In this document: piece by piece, positions 1 through 7,694 of the stretch
Layout: every line of letters starts with the position of its first letter
Numbering within the stretch: position 1 is the first letter of the stretch
From: Pseudodesulfovibrio portus
GTDB taxonomy: Bacteria; Desulfobacterota; Desulfovibrionia; Desulfovibrionales; Desulfovibrionaceae
Direction: 5' to 3'
Assembly: GCF_026000375.1 (NCBI RefSeq)
Contig: NZ_AP026708.1
Span: 2,888,001 to 2,952,000 of the forward strand
DNA length: 64,000 bases
Notes under the pieces: model-generated
Database searches by the model: none
What the model was told of the DNA's origin: nothing
Seen by the model: the letters and a program-made list of their open reading frames with translations, nothing else
Position numbers and translations under genes: made by a program

Positions 1-1639
1 GGATGTCGGCGTAGAGCTGCTTGTCGATCTTGGCCAGCCGGTAGCTGGTTCCTTCTGCGGGCGTGGCTTCCAGGTTGTACAGGGAGCCGGTCTCCTCCTG
101 GAAACGGGAGGTGATGCGGCGCAGGTGGTTGAGCGTGCGGCGCATGAGGCGCACGCCGGATTCGGTCTCGATGCCCTTGCCGATCAGGTTCAGGCACGCC
201 TCGTGGCCGCCGAGCAGGCCGATGGTGGAGAAGTGGCCCTTGTAGCCGTTCTTCAGGTAGCGCTTGGACCAGGGGAACATGCCCGCGTCCAGGTTGTTGT
301 TGATGACCTTGCGCTTGAATTCCAGGGATTCCTTGGCCAGCTCGGCGTATTCCTCGACCAGGTCCAGGAACTCGTCCTCGGATTGGGCCAGGTAGGCGAG
401 CTTGGGCAGGTTCAGGGTGACCACGCCGATGGAGCCGGTCAGGTCGCCCGCGCCGAACAGGCCGCCGGTCTTGGTGCGCAGTTCGCGCAGGTCCATCTGC
501 AACCGGCAGCACATGGAGCGGACGTCCTCGGGATTGAGGTCCGAACTGATGAAGTTCTGGAAATAGGGCACGCCGTACTTGGAGGTCAGCTGCATGAGCT
601 TTTCGCCGATCTCGGACTCCCAGGGGAAGTCCTCGGTGACGTTGTAGGTCGGGATGGGGAAGGAGAAGATGCGGCCGTCCGCGTCCCCTTCGAGCATGAC
701 CTCGATGTAGGCCTTGTTGATCATGTCCATCTCTTCCTGGAAATCGGCGTAGGTCAGATCTTCATGGTACTTGCCGCCGATGATGATGGGCTCGCCGGCG
801 ATGTGTTTGGGCGCCACGAGGTCCAGGGAGAGGTTGGTGAACGGCGACTGGCCGCCCCAGCGCGACGTGGTGTTCAGGTTGAACACGAATTTTTGCATGC
901 ACTGGCGGACCTGCTCGTAGTCGAGCCCGTCCTCGCGGATGAAGGGAGCCAGGTAGGTGTCCACGTTGTTGAACGCCTGGGCGCCCGCCCACTCGTTCTG
1001 CAGCGTGCCGAGAAAGTTGTTCATCTGGCCCAGGGCGGTGTCGAAATGCTTGGCCGGTCCGGCCGAGGCGCGGCCTTCCAGGTTGAAGCCCTCCAGGAGC
1101 AGGTCGCGCAGGGACCAGCCCGCGCAGTACCCGGCCAGGCCGAAGGACAGGTCATGTATATGGAAATAGGCGTGCTCGTGGGCCAGGCGGATTTCCTCGG
1201 GGTATTTCTCCAGGGCGTAGCGGGCCTGGACCGTACCGGACAGGTGGAGCATGAGACCCTGGAAGGAGTGGGTCATGTTGGCGTTTTCGTTGACGCGCCA
1301 GTCGGCCTGGTCGAGGTAGGTGTCGATGACGTCCTTGATGTCGAGGTAGGCTTCTTTCTGGGAACGGAGCTGGCGGCGTTTTTCGCGGTACAGGATGTAC
1401 TTCTTGGCGATGTCGTACTGGCGGGCTTCCATGAGCACCTGCTCGACCATGTTCTGCACGTGCTCCTGCTCGGGGATGTCCATGCCTTCGAGTTTGCCTT
1501 CGACCTTGCGGGCGAGGCGTTTGGAGAGAAGCGGGTCCTTGATCCCGCTGGCGCTCAGCGCTTTGAATATGGCCTGGGCGATGCGGTCAGTTGACCACGT
1601 TTCCAGCCGGCCGTCTCTCTTCATGATTTGGCTTGGCAT
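1..1639 (-). CDS. nrdD: Anaerobic (class III) ribonucleoside-triphosphate reductase, 3' end cut by window edge
   Basis: Makes deoxyribonucleotides under anoxia by glycyl-radical chemistry, once activated by NrdG. About 546 codons are visible. The N-terminal ~95 residues form an ATP-cone (opening MPSQIMKRDGRLETW), the usual allosteric domain. The NrdD core follows, with YFHIHDL, GYCAGW and LQNEWAGAQAFNNVDTYLAP. The C-terminal zinc site and glycyl-radical loop lie beyond the left edge, so completeness cannot be judged. I chose ATG 1639 over the in-frame ATG 1624 because GGAGG sits 10 nt before it and the family normally starts a few residues before KRDG. It lies directly downstream of nrdG and overlaps it by 53 bp, so the two are almost certainly co-transcribed. 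Confidence 0.95.
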   Translation of the reverse strand, partial: MPSQIMKRDGRLETWSTDRIAQAIFKALSASGIKDPLLSKRLARKVEGKLEGMDIPEQEHVQNMVEQVLMEARQYDIAKKYILYREKRRQLRSQKEAYLDIKDVIDTYLDQADWRVNENANMTHSFQGLMLHLSGTVQARYALEKYPEEIRLAHEHAYFHIHDLSFGLAGYCAGWSLRDLLLEGFNLEGRASAGPAKHFDTALGQMNNFLGTLQNEWAGAQAFNNVDTYLAPFIREDGLDYEQVRQCMQKFVFNLNTTSRWGGQSPFTNLSLDLVAPKHIAGEPIIIGGKYHEDLTYADFQEEMDMINKAYIEVMLEGDADGRIFSFPIPTYNVTEDFPWESEIGEKLMQLTSKYGVPYFQNFISSDLNPEDVRSMCCRLQMDLRELRTKTGGLFGAGDLTGSIGVVTLNLPKLAYLAQSEDEFLDLVEEYAELAKESLEFKRKVINNNLDAGMFPWSKRYLKNGYKGHFSTIGLLGGHEACLNLIGKGIETESGVRLMRRTLNHLRRITSRFQEETGSLYNLEATPAEGTSYRLAKIDKQLYADI

Positions 1640-2270
1640 TCTCCGGCTTCCTCCTCGGGGGTACGTATTTCTGGATGGTGAGCTCGTGCGTCGGCGGCAG
1701 GTAGTTCCGCACGGTGGCCAGGTCGATGTCGGTCAGGCCGGGAACCCGGGTGCACCGGAAATAGAACATCTCCGGCCGGGCCTCGGCCAACTCGAAAATT
1801 CGGTTCAGGTTTCGCTGTGCCGCCAGTTCGGATACGGCCCCGCCGGTCAGGGCGGGATACTTGTGCCAGGGACCCTTCACGTCCACGGCAAATGTATCCG
1901 CAAGTTTGTCCTGCATGAGGTCCAGCACGACTTCGGGCCGCATGCCGTTGGTGTCCACCTTGACGGGCAGACCGGTCTTCTTGATCTCCCAGATCAGTTC
2001 GCCCACGCCGGGGGCGATGGATGGCTCGCCGCCGGTGACGGTGACGCCGTCGAGCCATCCGGCGCGGTTGCGGATGTAGGCCTTGATGGCGGCGGGGTCG
2101 AGTTCGGGCAGGGAGTGCATGTCCCAGGCGAGCTGGTAATTGTGACATGTGGGGCAGCGCAGGTTGCATCCGCCCAGGAAGATGATGCACGTGGTCCGGC
2201 CCGGCCAGTCGCACAGGCTCATGTTCTCAAAACCGCGTACGTATTTCCAGATGCCCGCAGGCTCGCTCAT
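1587..2270 (-). CDS. nrdG: Anaerobic ribonucleotide reductase activating protein (radical SAM)
   Basis: Radical-SAM activase that installs the glycyl radical on NrdD. It has 227 residues. The cluster motif CNLRCPTCHN (C-x3-C-x2-C) lies near residue 35, preceded by DWPGRTTCIIFLGG, with VTVTGGEPSI as the SAM-binding GGE motif. A GTG at 2276 is also in frame, but ATG 2270 has AGGGAG about 10 nt upstream and gives the normal N-terminus MSEPAGIW. The C-terminal tail (RRKPENAKPNHEERRP) runs into the start of nrdD. It is the first gene of the pair, and its promoter must lie in the AT-rich gap 2271-2949. Confidence 0.93.
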   Translation of the reverse strand: MSEPAGIWKYVRGFENMSLCDWPGRTTCIIFLGGCNLRCPTCHNYQLAWDMHSLPELDPAAIKAYIRNRAGWLDGVTVTGGEPSIAPGVGELIWEIKKTGLPVKVDTNGMRPEVVLDLMQDKLADTFAVDVKGPWHKYPALTGGAVSELAAQRNLNRIFELAEARPEMFYFRCTRVPGLTDIDLATVRNYLPPTHELTIQKYVPPRRKPENAKPNHEERRPAGNVVN

Positions 2271-2330
2271 TCTCACATATCTCCCTAGGTTCCCCGGCCT
2301 GCTTGCGCGGTCGTGCTCGTGAAAAAGGAA

Positions 2331-2367
2331 TCACGGCGACTCCGTCGGTTCGGAGTGTTTGCCGTGA
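2331..2367. promoter_or_regulatory. Two-tier hairpin in the nrdG leader
   Basis: Outer stem TCACGGC (2331-2337) pairs with GCCGTGA (2361-2367). Inner stem ACTCCG (2339-2344) pairs with CGGAGT (2351-2356) around a 6-nt loop. Read on the minus strand, it lies about 60-100 nt before the nrdG start, so it could be part of the transcript leader. There is no U-tract, so it is not a standard terminator. Confidence 0.45.
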
Positions 2368-2455
2368 CGTGCCGACACTGTTTTCGACTTGCAAAAAAGG
2401 TGGCAGGCACGTGAGGGAGACAATATCCCAGCCGTGAAATTTTGTACAGGGGGTT

Positions 2456-2472
2456 GTCGAAAAATTTTTGAC
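2456..2472. promoter_or_regulatory. Near-palindromic AT-rich site upstream of nrdGD
   Basis: GTCGAAAAATTTTTGAC reads almost the same on both strands, with one mismatched pair. It lies about 190 bp before nrdG, in the AT-rich part of the gap. The layout suits a CRP/FNR-family or similar dimeric regulator, but the sequence does not match a consensus I can name with confidence. Confidence 0.25.
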
Positions 2473-2880
2473 TATTCAGCCTGAAAATTAAGGTTATGAC
2501 CGATTATTTTGGATTATAAGGAAATCATAAAAGTTTTCAACAAGGGTTAAATATGCCAGGTGGCGAAATATATAACTTTTTTCTAGATATAGTTTAGAAA
2601 AAATATTTTTCGATTCCGGTGGGATTGGTTTTCGACAGGTGGGGGAGGATCGGCGCAGGAGGGAAGTGGTCGCCGACATCTGAATGTCGCTTACCACAGG
2701 GCTTCCCGTTTGGGAACAGGCCGGAGTGCGTATTCCACAGAAAAAATGAACATTGAATTCCCGTCTTTTCCCGAATTGCGACAAAGGCGCAACAGGCAAG
2801 GGCTCCCGTTGTGTCAACAATTTCCCAGCCGTTTTTGTCGTTGTTTTCGGCACGGATATTGATCGGCCCCATCTTCCACC

Positions 2881-2905
2881 TTGAGCAGGGTCGGCTCTTC
2901 GTATA
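2881..2905 (+). promoter_or_regulatory. Possible sigma-70 promoter of the DUF6765-type gene
   Basis: TTGAGC (2881-2886) and a TATA-rich box near 2902-2907 are spaced 15-17 nt apart, about 45 nt before ATG 2950. A short inverted repeat (TTGTTT/AAACAA, 2915-2930) follows in the presumed leader. The match is moderate. Confidence 0.3.
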
Positions 2906-2949
2906 TAGGGTTTCTTGTTTAGAAAAACAAATTATTGCAGGAGGACTTC

Positions 2950-4005
2950 ATGCAGATCGATATGCATTTTTACGGGACTTACGCCATTGCGCGGATAGCG
3001 GGTTTTTCATCTGATCAGGCAAGGACGATCGCCACGGCGGCGGAGTTCGTCGACGAAGCGGTTACGGCAGAGCCCGTAGAGATGAACGGCCTGACCTATG
3101 TGCTCCCGGTGGTCTCGGCGCATCGGATGTACGACCTGCCCGAGAACTCCAACGTCATGGACCAGTGGCGGGTCTGGCTGCCGTTTCATTTCCTGCCCGG
3201 CGGCTACGGCAACCGGGTGGCGGACAGGGTCGTGTGCGCCTGGGGCGAGCCGGACAACGTGGCCGTGGAATCGATCATCAAGCTGGCCCTCGACCAGAAG
3301 GGGCAGCGGCATGATCTGCATATGCTGGGCATTGTCACCCACGTGCTGCAGGACACCTATGCCCATTACGGATTCAGCGGGTTCGCCACGGACCGGAACC
3401 GGATCAGGCAGTCCACGCTGGTCAGCCCGATCAATGACTTCGGCGATCTGCTCAACGTGCTCTGGGGCAAGGCCTCCGGCGCCCTGGCGGAAGGCTCCCG
3501 GCTGGGCCACGCCTCGGTCTCGACCTGTCCCGATATCCCGCATCTGTCGTGGCGGTTCCGCTACGAGGAGCGCCCGGCCATTCCTGTCGATTACGACCTG
3601 GAGAATCGGGACAACCGGCATTCCTTTTACCTGTCGTGCACGCGCCTGCACGCACTCTACCGGGCGTTTCTGGCCGGGGCCGGTTCCATCGACGAGCCGG
3701 ACGGGCACGCGGCCTTTGCGCCGCAGGCGGAGGCCTCCATCAAGGCGATTCTTGCCGGTGACGACAACGACAAGGACAGGCGCAGCGAATTGTGGCGGGA
3801 ACGCATCGAGGCCGATGGGTTGTTCCCGGTTTCCCGGGACGACCGCGACCTCCGGTACGACGACGCGGGCTGGCGGTTCGACATCATGCGCAACAACGCC
3901 GTGGCCGCCACCACCCATGCCTACCAGTTCAATCAGGCGGCCGCCCGGTACCTGGATCACGTCCACAACCAGGTCCTGCCCGGTCTGGGCATCCTGAGCA
4001 ATTGA
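2950..4005 (+). CDS. DUF6765-type protein, predicted metal-dependent hydrolase fold
   Basis: A 351-residue soluble protein with no signal peptide. The start IDMHFYGTYAIARIAGF resembles the family I know as DUF6765, whose function is unknown. Near residue 130 the helix THVLQDTYAHYGFSG gives H-x3-D-x3-H, a pattern like the zinc-binding helix of zinc-dependent phospholipase C/S1-P1 nuclease-like proteins. Further conserved-looking histidines are near the N-terminus and in TTHAYQFNQAA near the C-terminus. ATG 2950 is preferred to the in-frame TTG 2935 because AGGAGG ends 5 nt before it. The gene stands alone, followed by a GC-rich hairpin. The family assignment comes from memory; the hydrolase role is inference. 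Confidence 0.7.
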   Translation: MQIDMHFYGTYAIARIAGFSSDQARTIATAAEFVDEAVTAEPVEMNGLTYVLPVVSAHRMYDLPENSNVMDQWRVWLPFHFLPGGYGNRVADRVVCAWGEPDNVAVESIIKLALDQKGQRHDLHMLGIVTHVLQDTYAHYGFSGFATDRNRIRQSTLVSPINDFGDLLNVLWGKASGALAEGSRLGHASVSTCPDIPHLSWRFRYEERPAIPVDYDLENRDNRHSFYLSCTRLHALYRAFLAGAGSIDEPDGHAAFAPQAEASIKAILAGDDNDKDRRSELWRERIEADGLFPVSRDDRDLRYDDAGWRFDIMRNNAVAATTHAYQFNQAAARYLDHVHNQVLPGLGILSN

Positions 4006-4013
4006 CGGATCGC

Positions 4014-4040
4014 CCCCTCCCGGTTTCGGCCGGGAAGGGG
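4014..4040 (+). terminator. GC-rich hairpin after the DUF6765-type gene
   Basis: CCCCTCCCGG pairs with CCGGGAAGGGG across a short loop, 9 bp after the stop codon. It has no clear T-tract, so it may be a weak terminator or an mRNA 3' stabiliser. Confidence 0.4.
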
Positions 4041-4139
4041 CCCTGTCCCATCGTTTCCCGCAGTGCAGGCCCGGTACAAATTTGACAATTCCCCGAGAGT
4101 AGCCCATGAGGTGTTGATAAAACCTCAAGGGAATTGCGT

Positions 4140-5336
4140 ATGTTGACCTGGGCCGTTATCGTCATGACCGTGACCACCCTGATAGTCCTCTATCTGGGAT
4201 GGCGGCTCATCGCGCCGCTGCCCGTGGGCCGCAAGCGGAAAATCACCCTCTGGCTGATGCTGGCCATCCTCATGTACGGCCACCGCATCACCTGGTTCAT
4301 GCAGCGCTCGGGCAGCAAGTACGAATGCCTGGTCTGCGATTCCATCGACTGGGTGGGGTTCACCTTCCTTGGGTTCATCTCCATCCTGATCATTCTGATG
4401 TTCGTCCGCGACATTCCCCGGCTTATCTCGTCGATCATGTCCAGCCTGAACAAGCTCTTTGTCCGGCGCAGCAAACGTCCGTACTTCATCGAGCCGGACC
4501 TGGACCGCCGCCGCTTCATGCTCAACGCCACCAACGGTGCGCTTTTCGCCGCCGCCCTGCCGCTCACCGGGTACGGCATGTTCAACGCTCGGCGCGAACC
4601 TGCGGTTGTGAACAGCGTCCTGCCCGTGGTGGGGCTGCCCGAGGGGCTCGACGGCTTCACCATCGCCCAGATCTCCGACACCCACATCGGGCCGACCATC
4701 CGGTCCGGGTGGGCGCGCATGGTGGTGGACGCGGTCAACCGGCTGGGGGCGGACATGGTGGTGCACACCGGCGACCTGGTGGACGGGTCCGTGGACGGTC
4801 TCAAGGAGGACATCGCGCCCATGGGCGAGCTGCACGCTTCCCACGGCGTCTGGTTCTGCACCGGCAATCACGAGTATTATTCGGGCGTCCACGAATGGCT
4901 GGTGGAGGCCGACCGGCTGGGCATGACTCCGCTGGTCAACGAGCACCGGCTCATCGATACGGGACGCGGGCGCATCCTCCTGGCCGGCGTGTCGGATTAT
5001 CGCAGCCAGCGTATCGAGCCGACCCATGTGTCGTCCCCGTCCGCAGCCATGCAGGGCGCGCCGGAGTTCGACGTGTCCATCCTCCTGGCCCACCAGCCCA
5101 ATTCCATCCACGAGGCGGCAAAGGCCGGGTTCGACGTCCAGTTGTCCGGTCACACTCACGGCGGACAGTACTTCCCCTACAACTTCGTCATCCACCTGTT
5201 CCAGACCTACGTGCGCGGCCTGCACCTGCACGAGGACACGGTGCTCTACGTCAACACGGGCACCGGTTACTGGGGCCCGCCGATCCGGCTGGGCACCACC
5301 CCCGAGATCACCCTGCACACCCTGAAGCGGGTGTAG
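4140..5336 (+). CDS. Membrane-anchored calcineurin-like metallophosphoesterase
   Basis: A 398-residue protein with three N-terminal membrane helices (about residues 1-21, 37-56 and 74-92). A basic stretch and a fourth hydrophobic segment follow, introduced by DRRRFMLNATNG. The catalytic domain (about 165-398) has all the metal motifs of the YaeI/YkuE-like family: ISDTHIG, TGDLVDG, GNHEYY, LAHQPN and SGHTHGGQYFP. The catalytic domain is expected on the outer face of the membrane; the substrate is unknown. The twin arginines before the last hydrophobic segment look like an internal Tat signal. ATG 4140 is preferred to TTG 4134 because AGGGA sits 7 nt upstream. A shared bidirectional terminator separates it from the convergent permease. 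Confidence 0.85.
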   Translation: MLTWAVIVMTVTTLIVLYLGWRLIAPLPVGRKRKITLWLMLAILMYGHRITWFMQRSGSKYECLVCDSIDWVGFTFLGFISILIILMFVRDIPRLISSIMSSLNKLFVRRSKRPYFIEPDLDRRRFMLNATNGALFAAALPLTGYGMFNARREPAVVNSVLPVVGLPEGLDGFTIAQISDTHIGPTIRSGWARMVVDAVNRLGADMVVHTGDLVDGSVDGLKEDIAPMGELHASHGVWFCTGNHEYYSGVHEWLVEADRLGMTPLVNEHRLIDTGRGRILLAGVSDYRSQRIEPTHVSSPSAAMQGAPEFDVSILLAHQPNSIHEAAKAGFDVQLSGHTHGGQYFPYNFVIHLFQTYVRGLHLHEDTVLYVNTGTGYWGPPIRLGTTPEITLHTLKRV

Positions 5337-5348
5337 CCGCCGATAAGA

Positions 5349-5381
5349 AAAGCCCCCGCGCATCCGATGCGCGGGGGCTTT
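5349..5381. terminator. Bidirectional terminator between metallophosphoesterase and permease
   Basis: A 15-bp perfect stem (AAAGCCCCCGCGCAT with its complement) around a 3-nt CCG gap, with A-runs on the left and T-runs on the right. It lies between two convergent stop codons and serves both. Confidence 0.9.
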
Positions 5382-5400
5382 CCGTTCGCGTCGTCGCCCG

Positions 5401-6735
5401 TTACCGTCGGGTGTTTTTCCGGTCGTTCTTGAGGAGCAGGCCCGCGCCCAGGATGAGCAGGGACAGGAGCAGGAAGTGGACGAACATGTCCTTCTGGATG
5501 GCTCCCCAGATGATGTATAGGGACCCGGCCCCGGCCAGCAACGGGCAGACGCGGCGGCTGAACCCGCCCAGGTCGGTGAAGGTCTTCGTCACCCAGAAGT
5601 AGAGGGAGATGTAGATCACGTACAGGAAGGCGATGGGCAGCTCCGAGATGTCCATGAAGCCGCCCCACCAGCCCTTGAAGTTCCCATACCAGACCATCAG
5701 CCAGAAGGCGGACAGGACAAAGCCCATGAGCGCGGAGGAGGTGGTGGAGTTGTAGGCGGCGTTGACCCGCTTGAACAGGTCGGGGCGGGGGCCCATGTCG
5801 CGGGAGGCGATGGAGAACATGCCCCGGGCCGAGCCCATGATCAGGCCGTTCAGGGTGCCGAGGCAGGAGATGATGACGAACACGGTCAGCAGCGTGCCGG
5901 ACACCTTGCTGAAGATCAGGGCGATGACCTGCACGGGCGCGCCGTCGCCCTCTGCCAGGACCTGGTCGTTGGTCAGCACGCCGGAGATGCCGAGGTAGTA
6001 GGTCATGTAGATGACCACCACGGCGATGGTGCCCACCACCAGGGCGCGGGGCAGGGTGCGTTTGGCGTCCTTGAGCTCGGCGTTGATGACCGTGGCGATG
6101 ATCCATCCCTCGTAGGCGAACGCCGTGGACAGGGTGGCCACGGCCAGCCCGCCGCCGGAGTCGGCCACGGTCTGGGCGGCCTGGGTGAAGTTCTGCACGG
6201 TCATGCCGGAGCCCATGCCTGCCACGGTGCCGACCACGGCCACCAGGGCCAGCGGGATGAGCTTGATGACCGTTGCCGTCACCTGCCAGCGCCCGGCCAG
6301 GACCGGGGAGAAGTAGTTGAGCAGGAAGAAGGCGGTCATGTACAGGGCGGCGATGGGCCAGACGCCCTGTTCCCACCCCAGGAGCACCTGGGTGTAGTTG
6401 GCCGACACCCAGGCCAGCACGGCCACCAGGGTCGGGTAGTATATGAAGGTCATGAACCAGGCGACCATGTATCCCGCGTTGCGCCCGTAGGCCTGCTCGA
6501 AATAGTCGACCACGCCGTTGACCCGCTCGATGCGGGTGGCGATGTTGGAGAACACGTAGGCCGTGACGATCATGATCGCCCCGCCGATGAGCCACGCCGT
6601 GAGCGCGGTTGTCAGGCTGCCGTTCGATGCCTTGAGGACGTCGTCCGCCTTGAAGAAGACGCCCGAGCCGATGACGATGCCCACGACCATGGCGGTCGCG
6701 GTCCAGAAGCCGTACTTCTTTTCTAGATTGTTCAT
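5401..6735 (-). CDS. APC-family amino-acid permease
   Basis: A 444-residue integral membrane protein with about 12 hydrophobic helices. The helix-1 motif GIVIGSGVFFKADDV is typical of amino acid-polyamine-organocation transporters. AFAYEGWIIATVINAELKD matches the conserved helix-6 region of the LAT-like branch. Amino-acid uptake or exchange is the likely role; the substrate cannot be read from the sequence. The open frame extends to 6900, but ATG 6735 (MNNLEKKYGFWTA) gives the normal N-terminus. No good Shine-Dalgarno precedes it, and a small hairpin sits 11 nt upstream. It is divergent from the GntR regulator, so the operator near 6951 could control it too. Confidence 0.85.
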   Translation of the reverse strand: MNNLEKKYGFWTATAMVVGIVIGSGVFFKADDVLKASNGSLTTALTAWLIGGAIMIVTAYVFSNIATRIERVNGVVDYFEQAYGRNAGYMVAWFMTFIYYPTLVAVLAWVSANYTQVLLGWEQGVWPIAALYMTAFFLLNYFSPVLAGRWQVTATVIKLIPLALVAVVGTVAGMGSGMTVQNFTQAAQTVADSGGGLAVATLSTAFAYEGWIIATVINAELKDAKRTLPRALVVGTIAVVVIYMTYYLGISGVLTNDQVLAEGDGAPVQVIALIFSKVSGTLLTVFVIISCLGTLNGLIMGSARGMFSIASRDMGPRPDLFKRVNAAYNSTTSSALMGFVLSAFWLMVWYGNFKGWWGGFMDISELPIAFLYVIYISLYFWVTKTFTDLGGFSRRVCPLLAGAGSLYIIWGAIQKDMFVHFLLLSLLILGAGLLLKNDRKNTRR

Positions 6736-6746
6736 GATGATATGGT

Positions 6747-6762
6747 ACCGGCTTTGGCCGGT
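6747..6762. promoter_or_regulatory. Short hairpin just upstream of the permease start
   Basis: ACCGGC and GCCGGT are separated by TTTG. The hairpin lies 11-27 nt before the permease ATG, where a ribosome-binding site is expected, so it could limit translation. No other function is visible. Confidence 0.3.
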
Positions 6763-6917
6763 TTTGGTGAATAGGGTTATTATCTCTCCCGTTGCCTGGC
6801 GAAAAGGGGCCGAATGAGGGACCCGGCGTCCGGGCAAACGGTTGTTTCTTTGCTCTGATCCTCCGCAAATGTCCAGGCAAACATTCCTCCGCAGCGCCAC
6901 TCGGCATGCACAAGGGG

Positions 6918-6944
6918 TTGACGTCGCCGGAACATTGGTCTAAT
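6918..6944 (+). promoter_or_regulatory. Promoter of the gntR-hydroxy-acid dehydrogenase unit
   Basis: TTGACG (6918-6923) and TCTAAT (6939-6944) are 15 nt apart. The -10 box overlaps the left half of the operator array, so repressor binding would block it. The spacing is shorter than ideal. Confidence 0.4.
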
Positions 6945-6968
6945 TGGTAGATTGGTCTAACCAATTAG
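6934..6968. promoter_or_regulatory. GntR (PdhR/LldR-type) operator array
   Basis: A perfect 15-bp palindrome, ATTGGTCTAACCAAT, lies at 6951-6965. It matches the ATTGGTnnnACCAAT core bound by E. coli PdhR and LldR. The preceding 15 bp (6934-6948) repeat ATTGGTCTA followed by a second, direct ATTGGT, so two sites stand 17 bp apart. The array ends 9 bp before the regulator's start codon and overlaps its probable -10 region. This fits autoregulation by the FadR/LldR-like protein encoded next. Confidence 0.75.
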
Positions 6969-6977
6969 GGGGAAAGT

Positions 6978-7676
6978 ATGGAAATTCAGCGAGTTGGCAG
7001 AAAATCCATCTCCGAAGAAATCGTTGTCCAGATTCGCCGGATGGTCGATGAGGGCCATTTGTCGCCCGGGGACCGGCTGCCTGCCGAGCGGGTCATGGCC
7101 GAGATGTTCGGCGTGTCGCGGACCACTGTGCGCGAGGGCATCAAGTCCCTGGCCGAGGCGGGCATGCTGGAAAGCCGCCAGGGGGCCGGGACATTCGTGC
7201 GCCGCATGGATGATCAGCCCGTACCCCAGGCCGGGTCGCTCATCGACGCCATCCTGGCCGGTGACTACAGCCTGGCGGACGTGTTCGACGTGCGCAAGAT
7301 GGTGGAGCCCGAGATCGCGGCCATTGCCTCGGGCAAGGCCAAGCCCGACGACATCACCCGGCTGGAGGCGATCCTTCACCAACAGGAGGAGGCCATCAGG
7401 ACCGGCTCTTCGGGAGGCGAGCACGACCAGCGGTTCCACCAGCTGCTGGCCGACATCGCTGGCAACAAGGTGCTCAGGGAGCTGGTGACCGCCCTGCACG
7501 ACGCCCTGGCCCGGAGCCGGGCCGACGACGTGCAGTCCCCGGAGCGGCAGAAGGCGTCGGTGGCGTCACACTGGGCCATCGTGGCCGCGCTGAAGAACGG
7601 TCACGGCATGCAGGCCGAGCGCGCCATGCGCGAGCACCTGGACGAAGTGGAAAAGATAATTTTCGGAACCAAATAA
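6978..7676 (+). CDS. GntR-family transcriptional regulator, FadR/LldR type (FCD domain)
   Basis: A 232-residue regulator. Residues 8-77 form the winged helix-turn-helix (SPGDRLPAERVMAEMFGVSRTTVREGI). Residues ~95-225 form the all-helical FCD ligand domain, with D-x3-R (DVFDVRKMVEPEIA) and paired histidines in EHDQRFHQLLADIAGN and ASHWAIVAAL that usually bind a metal for carboxylate ligands. It most likely senses a hydroxy- or oxo-acid such as lactate or pyruvate. The next gene, 18 bp downstream, is a 2-hydroxy-acid dehydrogenase, which supports this. The operator array immediately before the start suggests it represses its own operon and perhaps the divergent permease. Confidence 0.88.
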   Translation: MEIQRVGRKSISEEIVVQIRRMVDEGHLSPGDRLPAERVMAEMFGVSRTTVREGIKSLAEAGMLESRQGAGTFVRRMDDQPVPQAGSLIDAILAGDYSLADVFDVRKMVEPEIAAIASGKAKPDDITRLEAILHQQEEAIRTGSSGGEHDQRFHQLLADIAGNKVLRELVTALHDALARSRADDVQSPERQKASVASHWAIVAALKNGHGMQAERAMREHLDEVEKIIFGTK

Positions 7677-7694
7677 ATTCTAAGGAGATTTGAG

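Larger units (their letters stand above)
2271..2949. other. Long divergent intergenic region, AT-rich
   Basis: This 679-bp gap between nrdG (minus) and the DUF6765-type gene (plus) is clearly richer in A+T than the genes around it, mainly at 2450-2620. It holds a strong hairpin at 2331-2367, a 17-bp near palindrome at 2456-2472 and a possible plus-strand promoter near 2881-2905. Overlapping minus-strand open frames around 2494-2872 have no ribosome site and no recognisable product. I see no RNA gene. Confidence 0.6.

Noticed and set aside
125-1594. A 489-codon plus-strand open frame
   Set aside because: It is antisense to nrdD, whose minus-strand translation shows the ATP-cone and NrdD core. 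The plus-strand product has no motif.
2277-2460. Cobalamin riboswitch in the nrdG leader
   Set aside because: I looked for a B12-box-like segment and the usual conserved core and found none. Class III reductase does not need cobalamin. Only the hairpin at 2331-2367 is supported.
2494-2872. Small minus-strand genes in the AT-rich gap
   Set aside because: Two overlapping frames have no ribosome site, no motif and mixed composition; they probably arise by chance.
6934-6968. CRISPR-like direct repeats
   Set aside because: Only two short copies (ATTGGTCTA) exist, forming an operator palindrome. There is no array or cas gene anywhere in the window.
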